Below, piece after piece: positions 47,566 to 60,713 of a DNA stretch of 64,000 nt. Below the pieces are notes generated by a model, which had not been told where the DNA came from, ran no database searches, and worked only from the letters and a program-made list of their open reading frames with translations. The position numbers were made by a program, and so were the translations under genes. Each line of letters begins with the position of its first letter. Within the stretch, counting starts at the first letter, position 1. The stretch is from Cryptomeria japonica (taxonomy: Eukaryota > Streptophyta > Pinopsida > Cupressales > Cupressaceae), in NCBI RefSeq assembly GCF_030272615.1, contig NC_081407.1:269671870-269735869 (forward strand). Direction: 5' to 3'.

Positions 47566-50500
47566 CCGTGTTATATAATTGTGCTCTATGGTTCATGTTG
47601 TGTCCCATGTAGTTGTTAGTACTTGACATATAGTTTCATGAGTACTTGTGTTGTGAGTCAATTTCTTGGCTTGTTTCTTAGGTGTCTTGTTTGGAATTTT
47701 AGTGAGTTCAATGTGAACCAACCCAAGTAGTGTGTTTGGAGGAAGAGTGTCTCCTAGACACTTTTACACTTGCTAGGGAAGGATAGATATCCTTCGTTTT
47801 CTCCTTATAGAAATAATGATCACTCTTTGGTGCATTTCTCCTTTTGTATGAGCTCTTGTTGTGTTTTAGTCAATTTTGGAGTGTGTGGATGTTGTTGGCC
47901 TAACAATTTTTTATGTTGCCTTTTTTTCCCTAGTATGATATGTTTGAGAAATTATTGTTAGTAAATGGTTAAAGTTAGACCCTCAAGTGTGTTGAGGTGT
48001 ACTTTTGAGTGTAAATGTATTCCTGATATTTGATTCTTTCTTAGTATGGATGTTTAGTGACCCTGCTTCCTTTTGTGTGTTTCCTTGGATGGTATGACTA
48101 AGGAATCTTCCTAGTTCAACTTAAATGTTTATGGTTTATATCTTGATTGATTGTTTGATATATATTATGTAAGTGATGCTTTTTAATGTGAGAGAGGCTA
48201 TATTGGTTCATGTTAGTAATATGTTAACTGTGTTGACATTGTTGTACTTACTAAGCATGCTTTATACATTGGTTTTTGTAACAATGCATTGTTGCATTAA
48301 ATGGTAGTGTGGAAATGTGAAAGATGTGTAAATTATCTTGATAGACCATTTGGGTTAGTGACGTATGTCCTAAAACTACATTATTTGTCATGTTCTTGTG
48401 AGAACATGTGTGTTTAACTACATTGTTTCAAAGGATCAAGGAAAGAGGTTAAATTGGGTCGTATCGATTAGTGTATCTTATAGTTGTTGGCCATAGTCTT
48501 GAGTTGACCCTATCATGTGCATAATTGAGTTTCTATAGGAAAACTAGCATGATGGTTCCATTATTTTGGTGTGGCCTAATGTTTCCATTATGTTATCTCT
48601 TTTGAGTATGTGGATATCATTTTATCACAACTTATTGTAGTGATTCATGATGTGGATCATTGTATGTCCCTTGTGTGGGCAATCTCTACATCAATGAATG
48701 TGAGTCGTTTAGTGCATGAGTGAATGTGTAAAAATACTTGGCTTTGAGTCTAATCCTTGAATTAAAATAATTTTATTTGGATGTGATCAAAATCCCTACA
48801 TATGCCTCCTGGCATAAGTAATTGAATGTATCACATTGAAATTGTAAGTATTCACAAGTTGAGTTGAGTTGTATAGTTACATTTATTTGTGCTTGATTAT
48901 TGCATAGTATTAGAGTCGTAGATGATTCATTTGTGTTTTGTGCTTGGGTATGTTCTCTAATGCACCTTGGATGTTGTATTATTGGGTGTCATGTAGTAGT
49001 TACTCCCTCAAATGTGGCTAGCATTAGTCAGTTATATAAAAGTAATTTTCAAGTATTGATGGTTTATTTTGGTTATTGATAGAATTTCCAATGTTTTTAA
49101 AAAAAATTCTTATGATTTTTCTAGCCATCACACCTAAATTTCATCTATATATTTTGTGATCCCTGGTCACAATTGACTAATTGTTGAAATTGACGTCATT
49201 TTTATGATTTAGTGTCAAAATTGATAATTCTCCCTCTTCAACTTCCTTTTAAAATCTCATGGTGGCTATTCCAATTGTTTTCAAATTTATTTTATTACAC
49301 CCATATTGTTTATATTAGAACAAATTTAGATATCAAATCATGAATACATAAAGCTAAACATCCACCAAAATCTAAAGATCTCTGTGTTCCCTAAAAAAGG
49401 CAAGCTCAAACAAAGCAATATCCTCCAAAAATATAATAAATCCCAAAGGCCACAAAGGACCTTGAAAGTAAAAGTAAAAAATATGTGGATACCAAAGTAG
49501 AAATAAGCTATCATACATCCAAATGCAAAATTCATAATGGGATCCAAAGTTCATAATTCAAATGCTAAGTAAACTCATCTTCCATCTCCTAACTCTGCTT
49601 TGGGTCCCTATGTCCCAAAATTACTTAGATCCTATCTCCTTTATCATATCCACATCCTCCATCCATTTCTCCTCCACTCATTGAACACCCACAACATGTT
49701 TCAATTTTAGTCCTAACAATATCTCCTTGTCACACTCCCCAAGTCCACCATTTCTTCCAACAACTTTCTAACACCTTATACCCTACCCTGCATATTTCCC
49801 CTATCAAAACCATCTGATCCATGCCTTAAATGCATAATCCAACCATATTAATAAGGTTGTACCAACATCTAATGATCACTATAAATGGGCTCTTATTACC
49901 TTGATCTATAACTAGATTCTTGAGTCTTTCATCCATCTCCTCATCATCCTATACTCTAAATCCACTTACTCTCATCCTTCTCAATCCCATTCTATTCCAA
50001 AAATCAATAAAGGCATGAAATACAATTTAATAATAATAGTATAAAAAATATTAAAAAATATGACAAATGAAAAAAATTAAAGAGAAAATTATGTCCAATG
50101 GTGAAAACCTGGCAAATAAATGCCTCGGGAAATTATTATGATGAAAACCTAGTAAGCATACATCATGTGTAAATTCCCCATCGAATTTCTCTCTACACCT
50201 GGGGGCATATTATTCTACCTACCTATCCGTCAACTCCTCCATCATACACACCTATCCTACCCATCATGTCCTATCAATTCCACTTCTTCCATCCTCCCCT
50301 AGATCTTGATAAAAATGGGTGCTACCATTTATACATGATTTGGACACCTCTTGACATTCATCTCTTAATCACACACTTTTCATCCATTTAACATATACTC
50401 ATATATCCTTCCTCCCATCCATCTAATCCTTCCACATACCTTCATATTCCTCATCCATCTATCATACATCCTATTGTGAGACTCTTAGTACCTCATCACC

Positions 50501-51560
50501 CATGACATATATAGAGTTGGGCATCTTATTCCTTTGGGACATAATCCTTGAATATTTCATCACCCCCTCTAACCATCCACTAATCCCCACCATCCCCCAT
50601 CCCATATCTTTCTCTCTTTATCCAACAATCCTTATCCTCAAATTACTTCATCCCTTCCTCTTATCATCCCTATATCTCCCAACTCCTTTTCATCATATCC
50701 CCCATCCTTATCTCCCTTCTACCATCTCATTCCTTCAACTTATAATCTCTTATCATTGGTAACTACCTTTAGGCTATAACCCTTATAATATAATTTTGTA
50801 CATTCAATCCCAATTCTCCTCACAATCCAACATCAAACACAAATAATCTCCATCATCTCTAGAGCTATTTAATCCAATGCTACTTACCCAATCAAATATT
50901 TATACAAGCCTTGGTCATAATCATTCATCATCACTAAGATGTATTCTTCTCAATCCTTATGTTGTTTCAAGATATATCATTCCCACATCAATGACACCTC
51001 ATCCACCATCAATCTATCTTGGCCTTTTCGCTTGACTACGACAATGTATCATGTTGGTCCTTGAGTCATCAATCCACTCAGACGAAACTACATCCCCCAT
51101 TGTAGGATTTATACTACCAGGCCCATTAACAAGCGTGACGATTTTCTTATTTATTTGTTATATTATTATTTATTCAAATTTAGAGGTTAATAATATCTAA
51201 TTGTACCAAAAAAGAAAAAGTAGGGATGTATAACCTATTATAAATATTTAAATAAAAAATATCTCATAAAAAATATTTTATGATTTATTTAGCTACAATT
51301 TTATGAAATAAAACGATCTAGGCGTAAAGAAAAAAAACAATAGAAAGACTGATTTTAAATAGTTTTTTTAGTAATGGTTCAATTATTTTTAAAATGAATA
51401 TCTAATTCTATATATTTTGTATTAGATAATTAATACAACTTAATTGTTTATCACAAAAACTAGATACTACATATTTTTCTAATTTTAGAAATTACAATTT
51501 ATCATAATTTTAGATTTAATCCTAAGCTTTAAAAACATTGCATTGAATTGATTAATAATT
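47566..51560. other. No gene seen; pyrimidine-rich on plus strand from about 49560 to 50800
   Basis: Unrecognised intergenic or decayed element sequence. 49560-50800 is strongly C/T-rich on the plus strand (many CATCC, CTCC, CCATC words), with short frames only. Confidence 0.55.
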
Positions 51561-51805
51561 TTAACCCTAATAATACTTAATCTCACATAAAAATAGAATT
51601 CTACTTAAAAATAAATAAATAAATATTTATTATCAAATTTATATCGAGACATTAATAATTAACCTTAATAATACTTAATTTCATATTGAAATATAATTAC
51701 ATTAAAAGACTTGTTTTTATTTGTAATATTCATCATTATTGTCAATTTAAAAAATTAACATGAAGACATTATTAATATTAACCCTTATAATACTTAATAT
51801 CACAT
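51561..51805 (+). repeat. Three spaced copies of a ~28-bp motif
   Basis: TTAACC(C/T)TAATAATACTTAAT with (C)TCACAT-like tails begins at 51561, 51659 and 51778, spacing 98 and 119 bp. Confidence 0.7.
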
Positions 51806-52070
51806 AGGGCTAGACTCGTGGTTAGGGTTACTAATAAACTATACTTATGATTTGGGTCAATAAAGGTTATGGTTGGGATTGTGATTATGGTTATGGTTTA
51901 GGATCAATAAGGGTAATGGTTACTTTTAGAGTTCAATAAGAGTAAGTGTTCAACTAGAGTTAAGGTTAAGGTTGACTTACACTTCGAATTGGGTTAGAAT
52001 TAGGGTTATATAATAGATATTAGGGTTATGATTTGGATTCAAATACTTATGTTTGTTACAAAAAAGTTTT
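51806..52070 (+). repeat. Degenerate GGGTTA-rich tract
   Basis: Many GGTTA, GGGTTA, TTAGGGTTA words with insertions (for example TTAGGGTTATATAATAG and ATTAGGGTTATG), reminiscent of plant telomere repeat but not in register. Confidence 0.5.
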
Positions 52071-52739
52071 AAAATAAAATTTAAATCATAGTTGATTTGT
52101 CAAGCTCAAGTAAGAATATTAATGCAATGGATATGGAAGAGAATATTGTTATATCCAATTGTAGCTAAATGTTGCAAAGATGACTTATTGTTGTTGGACT
52201 AGAAAAAAACCAACTAGAATTGTGATAGTATAATCATAATATTATAGTAATATTAATATAATACTAATATTTATAATAATATAATACTCTAATTGCCATA
52301 ACAATTGAAACTTTTTTTTTTTTTTTTTTAAATTATGAATAAATTTTAACCTTTTCCTTCAAGATCAAATAATAGTTTTTGTTTCATTGTTTCTTTTATT
52401 TTACTTCAAAACAAAAATAATTATTTAGATTTTTAGGATGAGAGTTGGGATTTTGTTAGAGTTCAATTATGTTTATGGTTAAAAAAATGGTTCTAAAATA
52501 AAGGTTGGGGTAGGTTTAGGGTTAAAGTTAAAAAATAAATCATTTTTTCTATTTTACCATTTCTTAAGGTTTAAATCCACTTAAGATGTCATATAAGACA
52601 TAAGATCAAGATTATGACTTAAATGACTTAAGCAAAATGGATGCCTCTTAATTCTTGGCTCTTAGTGAGAAATGCATTAGTTTAGTTTTGTGCTCTTGAT
52701 ATAAATAAGCTATTAAAAAAATAAAAAAATAATTTTACA

Positions 52740-52960
52740 TAAAACCCTCAATAAAATATATTAAACCTATATGTAATTCTAACTCTTAATTGAACTGTTA
52801 CCCTAATAATTGAACTCAAACCTTAACCATAAGTAAAAATTAACCCTAGCATAATTGAACATTGTGAATTTGAATTATAACCTTAAATATAATCATAAGC
52901 CCAATCCCAAAACTAACACTAATGGTAACTCTAACTCTAACCCTAATCATAAGTTTTGAT
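52740..52960 (-). repeat. Degenerate TAACCC-rich tract, opposite to the one at 51806
   Basis: TTACCCTAATAATTG, TTAACCCTAGC, CTCTAACCCTAATC and similar; the complement of the words in 51806-52070. Confidence 0.5.
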
Positions 52961-54124
52961 CAAAGATATCTCTCGATGTGCTTTACATATATTTCTATAA
53001 ATAGAGGCATGTTAGTATAAACTGATCCAAATACACTCAAATCCATTCTAAACCATTCCATATTTGAAATCAACAAATTTATCAAAACACATATAACAAC
53101 AAATTCATCAAAACAAATAACACAAATTCATCAACCTTCTTTTGTTGTTATGTAGTGTTTTGCATTGGAGCAGTAATCATTGTTGCTTTTCTAATGTTTT
53201 TACTACAAGTCTTGAAGTTGTAGGCTATTGTTCAATCCACTTTTGTGATTGGTATTAAACCTTGTTTTTGATATTGTGGTTGTTCATGTACTATTTTTGA
53301 TGTTGTAACTATTTATGCTTATTTTTATTTTTGTGTGTGTGCTCTAAAGTGCAGAATCTACAAGAGAATCAAACATCAAACACACACATGAAACATTATG
53401 TTAGAGTTAGAAATCAAAATAGAAACTAAACTAAGTTAGCTTCAAAATCAAGAACCCCAAGCACGTCTCATGTTCCTCTATTTCCAAGGATCTTCAAGAT
53501 TCAAGGTGGCTCTCACTTGGAAAAGCACTTGATCTTTTAGATGCCAACCTAAAGAATGAGATTGAAGGATATGCCAAGATCAAAATGAATGCAACTAAGA
53601 TCCTAGCTAGATGATAAAATGATATGACAAGATGAAATGTAAGATTGAATGCAATATATGAGACTAAGGCAAATTGAGCTCCTTGATAATCTGCAAAATG
53701 ACTATAAGTTTGATGTACGAGATGTGGATATTGGGGTCCTTTGATATGAGACAAGGGCTCATCTTATAGAGTTGAAGGCTTAGGAATGGATGACCAAGAT
53801 TGATTACTAATCAAGGGTCAAGATTGAAGGAGGAATGTGTTCCCGAGTTGGTAGACTTAGCCTTGTGACAAATGTCACAAGGGGGAGAGGGTGAGGATCA
53901 ATGTGGTCCCAGATTTGCAAGCAAGTCAATATGGTCCCACATGTGTGGTACCAGCTTGGGAGGAACAAAGGTCCTAGGGGGAAGGGGGATATGTGCTCAC
54001 ACATGTGTGAGCAACCTTGGAAGAGACAAAGTGGATTAATTAGGATAATGAGGAGATTATATAGGTTCTAGAAGGATATTAGGATGCTAATGAGAAATGT
54101 AGGAGAATGCAAGTGGGGGGGTAA

Positions 54125-55298
54125 TGTTGGCAATTTGTAGGAATTGATTATGTGTTGCATTGATGTCAACACTAGCTGCTTTGGCTGTTTACTGGTATCT
54201 ATTTGGTCCCGGTAAGATGATTGGTTTCTGGTTGATAAGATCATGTTGATCCGGTATGCTTCGGTCTGTGGAATTGGTTTGTATTGGTGTTCTGATGCGT
54301 ATCGCATTTAGTTGGTTCGGGATTTGATGATCTGGAAGCTATCACCTGTTCTAGTAAGCCTTTTGGTTACTAGTAAGGGTTTTACTAGTAGAGCTTTGAT
54401 GAAGATCCTTTGATATTATGCATAAGTGGTGTTGGTGCAGCTTCTAGAAGGTTATCCATATGCTGATGGTTATCATGTTCATGTTCCAGTTGATCGGTGG
54501 TGTTGCAGTTGGCACCAATCCTATTCTATTATGGGTTATTCTATGTTATCTAGGTTATGGACTAGTTTCTGTAACGTGTTGGAGGATGTTCCTGATGTGT
54601 TACTAGCGGGATTTAATGATTGGTTTACATTGTTTTTGGCCTAAGATTACTTGGTTGATCATTACATTGTGTGTTTATATTATGAATTTATTGTATTATC
54701 TTTTAGGTGGCCGACCTAATTGTTTATGTCCTGGGTTGGTATAAATATGATGTAAGATCTCTTTGTAGATAATCGTGTATGGTTTGTGGGATTATCTATA
54801 TGCAAACAATGTTGTAATCATTCATGTAGAAGTATTGGTTGATCATAGGTTTTGGTTTGTGGAAGAGGTTTTGGGCCTCTGGTATTGAGCTTAACTGGAA
54901 CTATACTTAGGCATGGGAGATGTTATACTTGCAGTTCAATCTTCATTCTGGATTGTTGTCCGATGTTTTATGTAGTCAGTGAGACTCCTTTTGTGATGAG
55001 CAGTGTGCTCTAGGTTGTTGGCCTTCATGCATGTGTAGGCCCCTTATTGTAATATTTATTCATCTGATCAGTCGATAGATATTGTGGGTCTCCAATCCCA
55101 CCGTGGTTTTTCCTCTTTGAGGTTTTCCACGTATAAATCTATGGTGTTATGGTGTTCATCTTTGTGGTTGCATTGTTGCTTATTGTTATATGCTTTTATG
55201 TTTACCGGTTGCTAAGTCGTTGTATTAATAAGGTTAAATTTGTCCATTCCGGTAGAACATTGATCCCCCCCCCCTCTCAGTGTTCTTGAATCCCAACA
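54125..55298 (+). repeat. Copia-type solo LTR nested in the gypsy-type LTR
   Basis: TGTTGGCAATTTGTAGG ... TTGAATCCCAACA, 1174 bp. Flanking pentamers GGTAA (54120-54124) and GATAA (55299-55303) match at four of five. In plus sense it has GATGTCAAC near the start, a TATA box and, near the end, GAACATTGA/TCAGTGTTC (55255-55263, 55277-55285) around a C-run. Confidence 0.85.
54740..54750 (+). promoter_or_regulatory. TATA box in the nested copia LTR
   Basis: TATAAATATGA about 615 bp into the 1174-bp LTR, where a U3/R boundary would be expected. Confidence 0.5.
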
Positions 55299-56120
55299 GA
55301 TAATAGGTATTTTAAAATAAAATAAAAGGTTTATTTTAGCCAAAAAAGGTGCAACTTGCATTTGTAGGATTTTGCAAGTGGGGGGTTATTTACAAATAAA
55401 TAATGATTTATTTAAATGCAAGGGGATTTTTATTAAATGTAAATTTAATTAAAAGGGAAAAGGCTATTAATTAAATAAATAAGATTTATTCAATTAAGTG
55501 GGTAAAGGATACTTAAACAAACCTTAGTTTAGCTAATGGGCTAGATTAGAAGAAAGGATAATTAATCAAATCTGTTATTGGATTAATAAGTCAATTAGAA
55601 GAACATGGATATTAATTAAACCTTAGTCTAATTAATAGGTGATTAAATGATGATCAAATGAATAAAATCCATTTAATTAGTTGTGCTAGTTTTAGGTGCC
55701 TACATTTTGTATTAAAACCAAGAAAAAGAGTTACATAGAATAAGGAAACCAACAGGTTACCAATAAAATAATAAAAAGAATAGTGATTACAAGATTGTTG
55801 TCACGAGCACAATCATGTATACTAATAGTAGGGGCAAACATATGGATATGTGTACTACACTAACTAATCTTGTGAACATGCTGAAATTTACACATGATTC
55901 TTAACTTGCATGCACTATGTTACAAGTTCACAATGACTAGACTTGTGATCATGTTGAAACTTTAAAACTTGATCCTTGGTTTGTTGAAGTTGTTCCAAAA
56001 CCTTAGTATTCTTCTTGCATAGCGAAAAAAGGAAAGCCACCTAAAGGAGTATGTTAGAGTAAAGTCTTAGAATGCCACTTTCATGGTGAAAATCACCAAA
56101 AAATACAACAGTACATCTAT

Positions 56121-56480
56121 TTAGCCAAATATTCTTAAGAATAAGTTCTCTTTAATATAATCTACAACATTATTATTATGCATTCCAAAGCCCAAAATGA
56201 CTTCTTTCCAATTAAGATTGTGATTGAAAATTGCAAAGAATTTCCTAAACACAACATACCACTGTATTTTTACATATAAGCAATCCCAAGAAATGTGTTT
56301 CATGCTTTCAACACTCTGGAAAAAGGGGCAACTAGCTAATTGAACCATAATACATTTCAACCTATCCCCAACATGTAATTTGCATTGTATTATTTTTCAA
56401 GCCAACACTTGAGTATCAAAATCAATTGTAGATTTCTAAACTTGGGCACTCAATTTGTTCCATAAGTTGGAGTTAAATTT
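56121..56480 (-). pseudogene. LINE C-terminal zinc-binding (zf-RVT-like) region
   Basis: DTQVLAWKIIQCKLHVGDRLK followed by SCPFFQSVESMKHISWDC, the CxxC..HxxxxC-type zinc-binding segment with one Cys replaced by Phe, then WKEVILGF. Typical end of plant L1 ORF2. Confidence 0.75.
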
Positions 56481-56825
56481 GCATTCCCATTTGTAGTTTA
56501 GTCAAGGAACGAGAGACTAGTTAGGAAGGATATGACAATACACCCTCTTCAAGGGAATGTGGTTGAAGTGACTAAAGGAAAGCAAATGCCAATCTATAAA
56601 AAAAAGTGCATTCCCTTGAAGTACACAGTTTCATCGAAGATCAATGGAAATAAAATATTAGATAAAGATTAAAAAGTGTCTATACTTATTGTTCAAACCA
56701 TAGCCTACTTTAATATCCTCCCATGAAGCCCAATTAAAAGCATTGAAATCCCAAATATCCTTAACTTGCCTAACTCCTTTTCTGTATAAATAAAAATCAT
56801 GTTTTGGAAAACTAACAGAAACTAG

Positions 56826-58830
56826 TTAATTGTGATATGTAATAAGCTTGATCAACCAAATTGAAGCTGAAGAAAAACTAAAACCATGCTGCAAAGACAA
56901 ACCATTCCAATTCAAGAACTTGCAAACTTTTTGCCAAGCTTGCCATACAGATTGTAAAGGAAAAGAGGCTATGACTTTAAAGAAAGAAGACATGAGAAAT
57001 TTGTCAAACCAATGGACATCCTGCCACTTCTTCTTGACTGAAGCCTTCATAATCTGGTGACGATCTAAGACTTTCCATGGTTCATCTCCACAAGTTGCTT
57101 TAGTAATCCACCTTGTTGCAAGATATATTCCTAGGGTTTTGGGGTCTACAAGCCCAAGACCACCTTTAATTCTTGGTTGAATGCAATAAGTCCAAGAAGA
57201 GGTAACAAAACCAACACTACCATCCCGTTTGGACCATGAGAACTTGTAGATTATTTTATTTAACTCCTCATAATCATGTGTTTGGACGACATCCAACATG
57301 ATGGATAATATACATGAGTAGCAATAAGAATTTTGTTAGCTACCTAAATTTTGCCAGCTAGCGATAAGAACTTATTACCAAAGTTGAATAATTTTCTTTT
57401 TAGTCTATTTAAGAACCATTCTCACGTTTTAGAATGTGAGACACTGACACCAAAGGGAATACCAAGATATCTAGTTATCTCCCCATGTTTGACATGCTTC
57501 CATTCTTTAGGAATCCACTGAGAGATAGGACCATGCCGAGTCATAAAACATTTTGCCTTGTTATGAGCCAACTGAGAAGTAGAAACATAACAAAACAAGT
57601 TTAATAATTCAAAAGTATTATTAGATTTTTTTTCAAATTTTTATAAAAATGGCACGTTGTCATCTGGAAAAGTGGGGATTAATAAGCACTTTATTTTGGG
57701 GAATGGAAACTCCTTCGATAAGATTCATCTATTTAGCTCTTTGGAGAAGATAACCTAAAGCATCACTTGTAAGAACACATAAGAAATGAGACAAAGGGCA
57801 ACCCCGTCTTATAGGTCATTGTAACTCAAAGGGATCATACATAGTCTTATTTATAATGATATGAGCATTAAGAATATTTGAACAACATTCATACATGAAT
57901 ATGGATTTTTATTCCAAATCCCAATCATTGTAGCATTTTAAGAATGAAGCTCCAACTAATTCTATCATAAGCTTTGTCAAAATCTAGTTAACACATTTTG
58001 ACTTGATTTTTGGGCCCACTCAATAGTTTCCCATGCCAATATTAGATTATCAAGTATATATCTTCCTCTTAAAAATCATATTTTCTCACCCCTAACAATG
58101 TTTTGAACAATAGGTTTGATTTTGATTGCCAAGACTTTAGCAATGATCTTGTAGGAAGTGTTTAACAAGGTAATTGGCCTCCAACCAATAATAGTATCCT
58201 CATTTTTTCCCTCAAGAATAAGTTTAATTATGTCTTTATGTATATTTGTACTTAAGTCCACCATTTTGAAGATCTTCTAAATATAACATATAAACATCAT
58301 CTTTAATATGACTCCACATGACTTGATAGTATTCAGCTGGAAGACCATATGAACTAGGACTTTTATAAGATTTCATAGAGAAAAGAGCATGCTCAAGTTC
58401 TTCCAAAGAGAGAATGTGATCTAAAAGTCTGCTATAGTCTAGATCAATCTTGTTGGGTATGTATTGTTGGATGCCCTCCTCCAAAAATTGTTGAATGTCA
58501 GGCTAACTGCCTTCTTCCTTAATTAAATTTTCATAAAAATTATGAAATAAACAAGTAATTTTAGTAGGATCAGTATGTTGTCCATTTTCATCAACTATAT
58601 GCCAATTTTCTCCTTTTTGTTTTTGTAGTTGAGATTATTAAAGAAGGACTTAGAGCCTTTATTCCCTTCTCCAATCCAATGAAGCTTAGCTCTAATTTTG
58701 GTAACCTGCCCTTTGTAGTGATCCAATTTTTGTAGTTGAGTTTCAATAACAACAATAAATTCTGAATCTTTTCATTACAAGGATCAATATCAAGTTGTTT
58801 CCTAGCATGTTCTAATTGTCCTTGATGTGA
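56826..58830 (-). pseudogene. LINE reverse transcriptase domain (broken)
   Basis: 58860-58591 is the linker; 58484-58236 holds LEELEHALFSMKSYKSPSSYGLPAEYYQ; 58264-58076 has IIGWRPITLLNTSYKIIAKVLAIKIK (RT motif 2A/B). Near 57800-57740 GCPLSHFLCVLTSDALGYLL and near 57660 a FPDDN string where the F/YADD box belongs. 57299-56826 (157 open codons) is the post-RT region with RIKGGLGLVDPKTLGIYLATRWI and DEPWKVLD. Stops and shifts between blocks mean no protein can be made. Confidence 0.88.
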
Positions 58831-59830
58831 TTTTTCTTTTCGTTTATGTCTCCAAGCCATTCTCTTGCCAACATTTTGAAGAAACTCAGAACATTAAGAT
58901 AAGGATGAACCCCACCACACAATCCATGATTCTCCTTCTTGAGGTTTAGGGATAGAATTCCAAATTCCAACTGAAGTAGATACACATTCATCATTCTTCA
59001 AATGAGGAATATCAAGTTTGAAGGGTAGTTGGGAAGAAGGAGCCATCTTTTGAGAAAAGGAAATGGTGTAGATAATAGGAAAGTGGTTAGATAAGATAGT
59101 GGAATAATCCACTTGAACACAATGACTAGATTTTCCATATGGATGTTATGAGAACCATAAAATCGATCCAATTTGCTCAATTTCCCCTCATTCCCTGATT
59201 TTCAATTGGACCAAGTGAACCAATTATTGTTATGACTGAAGAATTTATTATGAATGGGGTCAATGACTCTGATTAGATTCCCAAAAAAAAACCAATTTTT
59301 GAAATCATCATGACTGAGCTTAAAATATTTAAACTAGCTACATTCCTCATGTTGTTCTACCATATTAAAGTTTCCTCCCCAAACCCAATCAACACTAGGA
59401 AGATTTTTAGACATCTAGTCCCAAAGGGATGATCTCTCTCTTGGATTGTTAGGGGCATAAATAGAACAAAAACCAATAGGTTGTCCATTGATACAAGAGA
59501 GTATCCATGCACAATTATGCGTAGGATCCTCTCCTTTATCAATGACATATTTGGATATCCAAGAGGACAAAGCAAGAATAGCTCCACCTCTTCTAGCATC
59601 ATGAGAAGTATATAGTAAAAAAGTTTCTTTTCAAAGATTGAACAAATTAACATCTAAACGTTCCTCATTGATTTTAACCTCTTGCAAGATGAACACATTT
59701 GGCTTCCATTTCAATAAATTCTTGACTCTAAACTTTTGATGAGGTTGAGATAACCCTCTGTCCTTCTAGGAAAAAATCTTGCAATCCATGGAGTACCAAC
59801 AAGAGTATTCTCATCCTCTTGTGGCAAGAC
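58830..59830 (-). pseudogene. LINE AP-endonuclease domain (broken)
   Basis: In pieces on the minus strand: KPNVFILQEVKINEE (catalytic Glu region, near 59690), ARRGGAILAL, then CAWILSCINGQPIGFCSIYAPNN, VWGGNFNMVE (GDFN-like position with Asp replaced by Asn context), KLDRFYGS and FPIIYTISF-like end where families have the SDH motif. Frames change several times. Confidence 0.75.
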
Positions 59831-59989
59831 TCCAAAACAGTTAGCAAGTGATACGACTTGATCATTGTTTCGTCTTACATTTGAGCTTATTGGTGGAGAT
59901 CTAGATCTTTGTCTAAGATTAGATAGAAGAAAAATGAATCTATCGAAAGATTTCATCACAATGTGAAAATGAACGTTGAATAAAAACAA

Positions 59990-60700
59990 TTTTTTTTAAC
60001 TTTAAACCAATTGATCAAAACAAATAAAAAACAATGATGATATTAAAATAATATAAACTACCTCCATTCTAAACCAAAGCTAACCTAACCTAACCTTCCC
60101 TTACCCAATCACCTAACACAAGTGCATACAAGGAAAAAACTATTTACTTCAGCGTTTATGGTGGATTGATGTCGCCCACTTTAAGGTTTCATTCATACAA
60201 ATAGTCTCCAGAAAATTCCTAAATACAATAACCCCAATTAATAACAGCAATACTACTAGCGGACAAAAATTCAAAATGTTCAGAGCATCTAGAAATCTCT
60301 ATTGAAACAAGCATCTTGTATTCAAATATTTGTGTGCAACCTTATCGTGTTGCATTAGTTTCTTCCTTGCCTCTGTAGCGTTCTTTTGCAGGCGGTGGAT
60401 CATACAAGCACTGTTTTGTGCAGGGAAACAATCTTTATATCTGCCTCCCACTAAGAGAAGGTAAAAACTTAATTATCCGCAATGTTTTAAGTCTTAAATT
60501 TTTATTTTCTTTCTGTTTACAATGCATTTGCTGTGAAAATCCAAACCCATAAACGGTCGAGATGTTGCCCCACGCCAGCAAAACTATACCTGTGAAAATA
60601 TCAATCCTGGAAAACGTCTACTAAATGCCATATTAAAATACCATTGGCTTTCAAATTTCACTGTATTGGACCGCGCCTCTGAGCTTATTTTTTCTATTTT
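59990..60700. promoter_or_regulatory. Intergenic region upstream of the chaperonin gene
   Basis: Holds the promoter by position, only about 0.7 kb between the LINE and the likely first exon. GC content rises and unique-looking sequence begins at about 60130. No clear TATA box. Around 60365-60480 an intron-like pattern (TTTTGCAGGCGG, TTGTGCAGGG) suggests an alternative upstream exon, unproven. Confidence 0.4.
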
Positions 60701-60713
60701 TCCTTGTGCAGAA

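Larger units (their letters stand above)
53334..55704 (-). repeat. Gypsy-type solo LTR, interrupted by a copia solo LTR
   Basis: Starts TGTGTGTGCTCTAAAG and ends GGTGCCTACA. Flanked by TTTTG at 53329-53333 and 55705-55709, a perfect 5-bp duplication. Sequence and layout (GTTAGAGTTAGAAATCA, GGGTCAAGATTGAAGG, GTGACAAATGTCA, then alternating AATTAA/ATTTAA tracts) are those of the LTRs at 3594 and 18968, but well diverged. Without the nested LTR it is about 1.2 kb. Confidence 0.85.
55705..59989 (-). mobile_element. L1-type LINE, 5'-truncated and decayed
   Basis: Minus-strand order: endonuclease, reverse transcriptase, C-terminal zinc-binding region, 3' end. The 3' end (TTGGTTTTAATACAAAA on the minus strand) is cut by the gypsy-type LTR insertion; the A-rich continuation AAAAATAAAAAT is at 53321-53332 beyond that LTR and looks like the poly(A) tail. 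No ORF1 is recognised beyond 59989, so the copy is probably 5'-truncated. Many stops and frameshifts. Confidence 0.88.

Noticed and set aside
50502-50762. Plus-strand 86-codon frame rich in Pro, Ser, Leu, His
   Set aside because: A direct result of the pyrimidine-rich composition of 49560-50800.
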